DNA of 64,000 bases from Dactylonectria macrodidyma (taxonomy: Eukaryota > Ascomycota > Sordariomycetes > Hypocreales > Nectriaceae), in assembly GCA_020744425.1 (NCBI GenBank), contig JAGMUV010000036.1:434001-498000 (forward strand), read 5' to 3'. The notes beneath the pieces are model-generated. The model saw only the letters and a list, made by a program, of their open reading frames with translations. It ran no database searches and had not been told where the DNA came from. This document shows, in pieces, positions 56,537-64,000 of the stretch. How positions within the stretch are numbered: the first letter of the stretch is position 1; each line of letters opens with the position of its first letter. A program made the translations under genes and the position numbers.

Positions 56537-57010
56537 CAATTTCATGTTGGAACGTCTTTCCGCGCTTGCAACGACCATTCCAGTTGAGAAAATCCCCATC
56601 ATAAAGCCAGTCTCGTCAAAGTTATAGATATCCGACTCCACGATGCCATATTTGGTGATTATGTTCCGCACAAGCATAAACCAGCCTCAGATGACCTCTG
56701 GATCTTCGCATTTGGCTCTTCTATAGTCATATCTCCGAAAAGAACACGTTTTTAGATCTGGTTGTCGCTTGACGAAGTTGGAGGCCCAGCGCTTGTCGAC
56801 GGGAGGCGCGTCGCTCGGCGAGCAGTTTATTGGCCATATCTTCCACGTCGCGAAGACGGGGGGGGGAGTGATCGCGAATCCAGGTCGAGAACGTATTGAA
56901 CAATAGTCCGTTCTTCTAGATCGGTGACTTTTCTCGAATTAGCCGCAATATCGCGTCTGGATGGCATGCCGCGCTGGCGTCGCTAGAGTTTCCTAGGATC
57001 CATGAAGGTT
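56537..57010 (-). pseudogene. Fot/pogo transposase fragment (third family)
   Basis: Minus-strand text starts MPSRRDIAANSRKVTDLEERTIVQYVLDLDSR, then RDVEDMANKLLAERRAS, the CENP-B-type DNA-binding region. The frame then shifts and continues as RAKCEDPEV and KYGIVESDIYNFDETGFMMGI, with the canonical NFDETGF motif of Fot1/pogo. It breaks near 56540. The frame shifts at least twice, and the catalytic second half is absent. Unlike pogo elements 1 and 2 (NLDEHGI), it has the standard motif. Confidence 0.75.
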
Positions 57011-58970
57011 TATTTTACAGCCAAATTTTGGTGTACCCCGCCCATCGTGGGGTAGGCACCTGGTGTCCTTCCAAACAACCAGCTACCTAAAATGTATATA
57101 TCTTGAAGAACTAGTTAATGAGGCAAGGTATAATTAAGTAGCCAGTATAATTAAATCCAGCGAAATTCTCTTTACACAATGATAAGTCTATCTTCCTCAC
57201 CCGAGCGCGTTAAGTTATTTACGTCAATTTAGACCAGAAGATATATAATGTCAGATAGAACAGGTATGCTAGGAAAGCCACATCTATCAGCTATTGAGAC
57301 TGTGGCCCGGTCTCAAAGGCCCGGGTCTCTAGCCGGTCTCGAAGACCCGGATCCCTTGGATCCGGTCTTAAGAAAAACCTTATCGTAGCTCCTATGACGA
57401 TGAGGGCACCTTTATATATAGAGCCGCTGCGACCCCTCTGTTAAATAGAAAGCAAGATCTTCCATCGCCACCAAGCTGTCTCAACCATTCCATCCCGTCT
57501 GATATATAAATTTCCCAAGAGACACCAACCATAAAGTTGACAACTTAAGCAGGCTGCACCAAAAGTGCTTAGATCTAGATGAAAAATACATTAATTAGCA
57601 TTATTTATCCTAGAGACTACTCCTTCCAAGTAGAATCATCTTAATCTCACTATATAGAGTAGTCTGGGAAGGCGTTAAAAGTCGTGATGTTTTGCCTGGT
57701 CACACGCGTCTAGCCAAGTGGTAGACACGCCAGACCACCATAGGGCCAAAAAACACACCCAGAGCGAGTTATTACATCAAACGAAATCAAGGTAGTCTTA
57801 TATTACTAGCTGGCTCAAGCAAAAATCGGAAGGAAAGCCTGGATGGCCAAGGGAGATTTCCTGGTAGAGCTTAGGTGAGACGGGTATTGTGAGCACGCCC
57901 ACCTTACCTGAGCTCAGTCTCTCCCTTGGCCCTCCCTGGCTTATTCTGTAGTGTTGTTCTAGTAATTCCACCACACAGGAACCCAGGTGTGATCACCTAG
58001 GGCGTGGCGGGATCCCTGGAACACCCTCCCTTCCTTAGGGCATCTTCTCCCCAATCTCACCAGGGCCCTGCCCCGGGGATCAGTTCACAGGAGACAGCTG
58101 TTAACAGTCTCTGGTGGATGAGAGCAGGTTAGATCAGGCCAAACAGGTAAGGAAGGGAGTGGTCAAGTTACCTTTATCCTACTACACCAAGTTATTGAGA
58201 GCGGGGTGATTTATTATTACATATACAGTTTGGGTAACTATTAGGGGGTATGCCTGCTATCTAATATGCCTGCTATCTAATAGATCAGCTGGCTCAGGGA
58301 TAGAAGGATCAATAGAAGAGAGGCAGGACCAAGCTACCTCTGCCTGCCTAGTTGTATCCTTCCAAACTATAAGCCATTAAGTTACGTTATATAATATATT
58401 TATAAAAAACCTATTCTTGCTTAAGCAGAGCCTTTTTAGTATAATAAAATTAATACCTCTTCATATTACTCTTAGCATATATGCTACTAACCTAGCCTTG
58501 AGATTTACCACGGTTAGCTATCTGCGCTAAGTTGTTTTGTTGCTGGCTTGGGGGAGGCATTATTTGTAAATCGCAAGAAAGCTAAATTTAGTAAAGAAAG
58601 GAAGGAGAAATAAATCGAGGTAATAGTAATCGGGAGGCATCCCCATTTAAATAACCGCCTAGCTAGCGGCTATCCACGTTATCATGGCAATAATACCAGC
58701 CATTATATCCTTATTTTGATTCCTGAATTGCGTTTGTTAGTTTAGATGGCATAAGCTCACCCGGGGTCGTGCGACCGGGTAAGCCAGCCTAGCTCAGGCA
58801 TTAACTATAGGCTCCATTAGCACAGTCTATCTTGGGAGAGCCGGGTGCGCATTTTCCCATTAGTTTGGAGGGACTATCTAAACAAGCTCTTGGATGAGAG
58901 CGAGATGACGTCCGAGGCAGCCACGTCTCGACAACCGCCCTTAAATGATTTTGCATGAATAGTTTAAAAT
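57011..58970. other. AT-rich non-coding stretch
   Basis: TA-rich with many stops in all frames. It contains several short inverted repeats, such as AAGCCTGGATGGCCAAGGGAG near 57836 against its near-inverse at 57932-57951. A CCGGTCTCGAAGACCCGGATC block lies near 57334. These are probably decayed transposon ends. No gene seen. Confidence 0.45.
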
Positions 58971-60738
58971 TTAAGGCAGCCTCATCATTCGCGTCCTCTT
59001 AACCTCTGGACCATCAGTTCCTAAGTATCTAAAGGTATGAAAGCTAAAAGTATCCTGTTAGCTAATCTTGATACTAGTAAGTAAGCGAAGCTATTATGTT
59101 GCATACGTACCTCCAGTGTAGGTTTCCGAGGGCTATGTTACGACAGCCATTAATGAATTTCATAACATCCCGGTCAATCTTCTCTCCCCAGAAAGTTATA
59201 TTGAGTAACGCCTCGTGCCATCTTCGGTAGCAGTCATATAGCATTTCCCCTATTTTGTCAACAGCCTGCTGATCGCTCATTCCCTGATCCTTTAGAATAA
59301 AGATGATATTGCTATCCTCGCCCTTGATGAGGTCTTTTCTGTACGAGCATAGGTCATTTTGCCTTGTAGAAATCAGCCCTGAGCCAATGCAAAGGGTGCC
59401 TAGATCTGGGGTGTCGCTTACAGCGTGACTAAATCGCACGTGATTCGTGATATCGCTTCCAAGGACGCATGATCCATAACACATTGCGGCAGGTCAATTC
59501 CTTCGGCAAATCTGTTTTTTTGTAGAAAGTTAATGCTGCGATCCCCTCATCTAATTGGGCAAAGCTGAGCGAGGATCATATGATCGACACCGCAGCCAGT
59601 TCCAACTCGTAATGGTACTTGAAGTAGCCAATGAGGTATAAAGCTTGATGACAATAACACTATCGTCGCGCTCGCCAAATTCCATGGCTAACTACCACGA
59701 AATATTCTCTTGGAGCCTTCACCAAAATGGTACAAGCGGTGTAGGAAGGCGCGTGCAGAGTTTCTCAACCACACTTGCGACTGATAGACGGTGTTGTACT
59801 GTACTGTGATCACTTACTCCATAAGTCCTATACAGGGATATGCTCCTACGCAACATGCACGCATATTCATGTATTCTTCAACCGTAGGCCGGGAAGCTCT
59901 ATGTTGAACACCAACCTGTTGCAGCACGCCGACACAATACATGGTCAAATGCCGCTTCCAGCGATACTGCAAGCTGGGACTCGAACGCTGCCTGAAGCGC
60001 ATCCAGCAGGATTGTAGCGTATGCCTCAGCGGGTTCTCCTCGGCAGATACTACCGGATGGATGTCGTCTAGCGTAGAGAGTGTGTATATGACTTCTTCAG
60101 CGGCTTTGATGGGATCATTCGCGAATCTTCCCTCGTCGAAGGCTACACGGTACGCCATTTCTTGTTAGCGGATGCCCCTACGTGGTTTTTCCAAGTACCG
60201 TTTGTATAATAAACGGGATGATAAAGGGCAATCATGCACGGCGGCGCGGCCCGCCCCAACATCTCCCTAGTGTCGGGTTTGGAAATGCAGACTTACGGTC
60301 ATCAAATGCAAAGACCCAGCCATTCCAGTCATTCATAAGCTTCAACGTCTCGACATCGGCATGCGGGGCGCAAATTGCGCTCATGTACGCGATATCCAGC
60401 CTACTCCATATGCTCGCCGTCTTGTCATCCATACGTAATGCACTTGATGGTGTTTTTGGGTCAGCATTCGGAATTTGCAATTGAAAGCGAAATACAAGGA
60501 TCGGCTCTCACTTTCGCAGCCAGTCATCCGACAGAGCTTTCGAGGTCTTGTACATGGCATTGATCACGGGCTCCACCGACATGATGGATGAGAAAAGCGC
60601 CTCCGGCAGTTTGATCCAGCGGCCGTCGGCATGCTCAAGGAGCTTGTCGGCGTCCTGAACGTGGTCCGGACGGGCCTCGTCTGGAGTGAGCGTGCCGGAT
60701 CGGCTTGGTGGCGGTGTGGTTAACGAGCTGGGAGCCAT
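58971..60738 (-). CDS. class I terpene synthase, 370 aa, six exons
   Basis: Exons on the minus strand: 60738-60512, 60442-60297, 60142-59818, 59511-59422, 59362-59111 and 59043-58971. All five introns are GT-AG and keep frame. The product has the ionisation motifs of class I terpene synthases. The Asp-rich motif is FDDPFDEG (D123, D124, D127), created by the splice after exon 2. The NSE-type motif is NDLCSYRKDL (N265, S269, with D273 where Glu is usual), created by the splice after exon 4. The RY pair is R352-Y353, followed by LGTDGPEV. Length fits fungal sesquiterpene cyclases, but substrate and product cannot be told. Introns 2 and 3 are long (154 and 306 nt). No P450 or other tailoring gene is adjacent. 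Confidence 0.88.
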
Positions 60739-60914
60739 GGTTCGTGACGTACAGTATCCTAGACGGGTGTTTCAACTTTGAACGGTTTTACGCCCAGATG
60801 GTCTGTTCGCGTGGAAAACCAAGGGTAAAAGAAGAGATATGAGGGCAGAGGAGGAGGAATCCTTCACCTCCACCAGGGAAACAAACGGTTAGTTTGTAAA
60901 GTGGAGCGAAGGAA
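60739..60914. promoter_or_regulatory. terpene synthase upstream region
   Basis: Short 5' flank between the terpene synthase start codon and the MITE remnant. No specific site is assigned. Confidence 0.35.
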
Positions 60915-61014
60915 TAAGCACCCTAAGGGACATGTACTGCTAAGTAGCTGGCAGGGGTACGAGGGTGTGGCGTCGTTAGCGTGGGACAAGTCTTTTGAAA
61001 TGGAACCCGTGCTC
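60915..61014. repeat. partial copy of the 300-bp mariner-type MITE
   Basis: The stretch 'taagtagctg...gtacgagggtgtggcgt...caagtctttt' parallels 13141-13194 within the MITE at 12911-13210. The end reads ..GCTCCG then TTA, resembling that element's CGGAG tip. Confidence 0.55.
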
Positions 61015-61034
61015 CGTTAACCAATAAATAGATA

Positions 61035-61397
61035 GAGTCTTGCTATTTGCACGATATCAGATTGCTATTCGCACGACATGATTTTGCAGGGGGCAAGGTA
61101 TATCATATTTCTTTAAAATACTACATCTATTTTCCCAGTTCTAATCTAATATTTTAAAAATTATTCCTAGACTCTCTATAGTAATAAAAGTAATATTGCC
61201 AATTATTATATATTTTTAAATATTATATAGAGTATTATAGCTAGATTAGAAGATAAATGTAGTACATTGAGCACTTTTGGTGGGGTGGTCAATGCGTTGA
61301 AATACAGGGGGGTACTTATTTTACACTGTAATTATAGTGTAAAGCTATGTACTTGTCGTGCGAATAGCAATCTGATGTCGTGCAAATAGCAAGACTC
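61035..61397. mobile_element. 363-bp MITE, hAT-type, intact ends
   Basis: Terminal inverted repeats of about 44 bp begin GAGTCTTGCTATTTGCACGA and differ at very few positions. They are flanked by an exact 8-bp direct repeat AATAGATA (61027-61034 and 61398-61405). The interior is very AT-rich with no frame. The 8-bp duplication points to hAT; the tips are not the usual CAG/TAG. Confidence 0.85.
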
Positions 61398-61732
61398 AAT
61401 AGATATTGCAAGGCCTCGGTTAGGTATCCTGATATTCACGACACGTAACTTCACCCTTGTCACACTAACCATTGCTTCCTTGATAGGGTCCCCGGTACGA
61501 CAGTCCCAATAGGGATAGCGGTGAGAGACGACATGCCATGGAAAGTGGGCTCGCCGCCAGGGTTTCATGAGAAAAGCCAGCAAATGAGCTCATTCCGTCC
61601 TGTCCTGTCTCTCCTGAAACATGTTGAATATAAGTTAGGTCTCAACAGTCTCCTGGGGTGTAACCCATTTTTATTTTGACAAAACAGACCTTCCTGACAA
61701 ATCCACCCGCCTATGCAACTGCCGATACAAAA

Positions 61733-62776
61733 ATGTCGTCGGATTCCACACGACCGATACGTTACTCGAGGCTGAGCACCTCTCGAAATGAGGTTCGTTT
61801 CTTGGAGATTGAGCCTGCCAACAACATCAACGACCAGGTTGACTGCCGTCTGGTGACGCTTTCGCTCAACGGGGATGTTGAGTTCATCGCCATCTCGTCG
61901 TTGCTTGGTGACCCGACCCAGCAGGAGATAATCATGTTGAATCAATCACCCATTCCCGTCCCCGTCCATATATCCTTGGGATTAAAACATGCGCGCGCCG
62001 TCTTCTACCCTGCCGTTGGCAAGGCGAACCAGGAGAGTTTGGACAAGAAGAAGGAGACCCAGTCACCAGGATGGCTAAGGAGCTTACTCCGACACTTTGG
62101 CGGAACGGAGCATGAGGGCAAACCTAAGCTGCGGGTATGGATCGACTGTATCTGCATCAATGCCATGAATAGGAGAGAGAACGCCGAGAGCAACCTCATC
62201 AGGTACCACGTCTACCAGCAGGCAAAGATGGTAGTGGGATGGGTTGGTCTCAAGATACCCCAGACGGACATTGGTATCCAGCTCATCCAAGCATTCGACT
62301 ACGCGATGCCCGAGACATGGCAAGAGCCCGGCGACAAAGAGACACATCCCGAGAACTATTCGCCGCATCACAAATGGGCAATACCTATCACTCACTTATT
62401 CAACCCTCAAGCCGACGCCGCCATTGGCACTGCTGACTTCCTGAACCGCGATTTCTTCCAACGGTGCTGGATCCTCGAAGAGATGGCCATGGCGCGGGTA
62501 CCAACTTTCCTCATTGGTGATGCCATAGTGTCTTGGAAGCAGCTGCTACGGCTGAATCTTGCGATGGAGGAGTTCAAGGACCACGAGTCAAACGTCTGCC
62601 CGGCTTCCACGCGGCCAATGATCCACGAGTTTCCCCTTGGCACAATTCACGCGCTGTTGGATCAGTTCAAGAAGAGGAAAGGGATGGCCAAGATAGAATC
62701 ACTGAATAGCAATTCCGTGTCAGGAAGCATCACGAGCGTTGACTCAATGGGCGTGGAGGAGGAGAGGAGTATCTGA
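61733..62776 (+). CDS. HET-domain (heterokaryon incompatibility) protein, 347 aa
   Basis: Single exon from the ATG at 61733 (MSSDSTRPIRYSRLST). The HET core is clear: FIAISSLLGDP in place of the usual ALSYxWG, RVWIDCICINAMNRRENAE, then VYQQAKMVVGWVG. It then has the downstream FFQRCWILEEMAMAR segment (usually WxRxWxxQE). HET domains act as cell-death effectors when incompatible fungal strains fuse and probably have NADase-like activity in related TIR folds; that is family knowledge. The protein is short and ends soon after the core, so it lacks a long C-terminal region. There are no stops or frameshifts. Confidence 0.85.
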   Translation: MSSDSTRPIRYSRLSTSRNEVRFLEIEPANNINDQVDCRLVTLSLNGDVEFIAISSLLGDPTQQEIIMLNQSPIPVPVHISLGLKHARAVFYPAVGKANQESLDKKKETQSPGWLRSLLRHFGGTEHEGKPKLRVWIDCICINAMNRRENAESNLIRYHVYQQAKMVVGWVGLKIPQTDIGIQLIQAFDYAMPETWQEPGDKETHPENYSPHHKWAIPITHLFNPQADAAIGTADFLNRDFFQRCWILEEMAMARVPTFLIGDAIVSWKQLLRLNLAMEEFKDHESNVCPASTRPMIHEFPLGTIHALLDQFKKRKGMAKIESLNSNSVSGSITSVDSMGVEEERSI

Positions 62777-63999
62777 GCAATCCTTTTGATACGGTCTGAT
62801 TTCCTTGTGTTGAGCATATATGCTTACCTATCTTCCACAGTATCAACCCATACTTGCGTTTGCAACAATTTAATTGAGTACCTTTTTTTTTTCATTGCAT
62901 AAATCAATGTGTGTGCCTTGTGTGAGGAACGAAGAGACGGAAGGACCTTGCCTTAAGGAACTAAAGGACTATCAACGTACCGCCGACCCCCCTCCCCAGC
63001 TCCTCCCTTCAAAATCCCCGCTTCCCACCAAGTAAAGTAAAGCGCGTTCCCAGCCGGCCGCCGCTTCCTGATCCCCCTCTCTCATCATCACGTCACCAAA
63101 CCCGGTCGTCTTGACTCTCCGGAATCGTCATCAAACCTGCACAACGCCTCCTGAACCGTCCTGTTGCTCAGTTTCTCCAACCTCGCCTGCGCAGCAGTCA
63201 TTTCTTTGGGGACCCTGTTGCCCACCAGGTCTCTCTCTCCCGCACCTTGGACACGGGCATGATGCCGCCCATCCCCGGCAACGCGACAGCTGCCTCGCAC
63301 TGTGATGGGACGATGCCCCCGTCGACATATGTCGTCCGCGGCTCTCGTAGCTCCAACGCTACGCGCTCGAGCATCCTGCCCTGTCCCGGCTGGTGGCCCG
63401 AAGTGGACCGTCATCTCGGCCGAGATCCGATGCCCTGGGTACGAAGAGGGCTTTGAGCTGCTCAATAGAGAGCGAGCTCATGCTGCTACCATTACTAGGG
63501 ACAACCAAGTGAATGTACGTTCGTGTATTAAGCAAACGACGTGTTTTTTTTTCCTTGTTTTTTTTTCCTTGTTTTTTTTTTCCGGGACGAGTCTCGGGAA
63601 TTGAAGGCTTGAGGAACCAAATTAATCTGTGTCAAGACTGAACTCCCAAGAATCTCTTGATTGATTGATTGATTGATTAAATCCTACACGGTTGTGGCCG
63701 CTTTTTATCTACAGCTATGTCCAGCTAACAGGATCCGGCGAACAGCCGACACCTCCATCTGGTGGACACCCCACTTCCCGGGTTTCCCGTTTTGAACTTT
63801 ATTTGCTATTTACAACCAAATTTGCATGCTTTCTGTTGGAGAATGTGTAATCTTCCGCCTGCTCTTCCTCGTTCCTTGAATTCTCATCTGTTGTTCCAAG
63901 AAACCTCTAATTCGTGTCCTCGTATCGCGGCTCTGTCAGTGCCAAAGCACCATATCATACGGCCTTAATACCTACAGTCTCCCCCCAGCGATCGGCTTC
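62777..63999. other. no confidently recognised gene
   Basis: Contains a GC-rich stretch (63060-63480) with overlapping frames on both strands, the longest on the minus strand (63465-63088, 125 codons). I cannot assign it. T-runs lie at 63544-63583, and a GATT tetranucleotide repeat follows at about 63657-63679. Confidence 0.4.
63544..63679. repeat. poly-T runs and (GATT)n
   Basis: Three T-runs of 8-9 separated by CCTTG units, then five to six GATT units. Confidence 0.8.
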
Positions 64000-64000
64000 G

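Noticed and set aside
57709..57750. tRNA-like A box (TAGCCAAGTGG)
   Set aside because: No B box (GGTTCGANTCC) follows at the expected distance and no cloverleaf can be drawn.
59512..59817. A further exon inside the long third intron of the terpene synthase (ATGGAATTTGGCGAGCGC)
   Set aside because: Direct splicing from 59818 to 59511 already gives the expected family sequence without a gap, and the candidate frame is soon stopped.
61036..61399. Considered a CRISPR-like or regulatory repeat
   Set aside because: There are only two copies, inverted and flanked by an 8-bp duplication, which is a transposon signature. No CRISPR array exists in the window.

Overview
This is eukaryotic DNA from a filamentous ascomycete (Pezizomycotina; Sordariomycetes, perhaps Hypocreales, is an inference). 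The evidence is short GT-AG introns of about 47-110 nt with CTAAC-like branch points, fungal-specific families (HET, NACHT/NLR, 2EXR, FunK1, DUF3455, a QDE-3/Sgs1-type RecQ, a fungal class I terpene synthase) and a load of fungal transposons (Tad-like LINEs, pogo/Fot, piggyBac, hAT, Helitron, copia). The window is an accessory, transposon-dense compartment: a few intact genes are separated by nested, mostly dead mobile elements and gene relics.

Layout. 0-9.6 kb: a forkhead-domain fragment at the left edge, a frameshifted Cys-rich gene, MITEs (piggyBac-like, and a PIF/Harbinger-like one nested in a hAT relic), a Helitron helicase tail, and an inverted duplicate of the DUF3455 promoter and first exon. 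10-14 kb: an intact two-exon HNH-2EXR fusion gene convergent with a dead NACHT NLR that carries a TA-flanked MITE. 15-18.1 kb: a LINE fragment joined to a 5'-truncated piggyBac. 18.26-22.19 kb: an intact Sgs1/BLM-type RecQ helicase whose apparent in-frame stop lies in a 51-nt intron; the piggyBac end is only about 130 bp upstream of its start codon. 22.4-26.5 kb: a nearly intact hAT and a second hAT relic. 26.9-33.7 kb: an N-terminally truncated F-box-like gene and three unrecognised genes. 34.8-41.6 kb: two adjacent pogo/Fot elements, the first carrying a 727-bp hAT-type MITE and the second a 5'-truncated LINE with a 13-bp target duplication. 41.8-44.4 kb: a three-exon gene for a 799-residue protein of unknown function. 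47.5-50.8 kb: a bZIP regulator gene and the intact secreted DUF3455 gene. 52-57 kb: relics of a second LINE family, FunK1, 2EXR, copia integrase and Fot transposase. 58.97-60.74 kb: an intact six-exon terpene synthase. 61.0-62.8 kb: a 363-bp hAT-type MITE and an intact HET-domain gene.

Themes. The intact non-transposon genes with a clear role are a genome-maintenance helicase, one probable terpene cyclase, a bZIP regulator and proteins linked in fungi to self/non-self recognition (HET; the NLR relic). No cytochrome P450, transporter or other tailoring gene adjoins the terpene synthase. Some transposase and LINE frames carry nonsense changes of the C-to-T or G-to-A kind, but the two LINE copies are nearly identical over their shared region, so heavy RIP is not evident recently. 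All gene models were read by eye from the sequence; splice sites were accepted where frame, splice signals and conserved motifs agreed.
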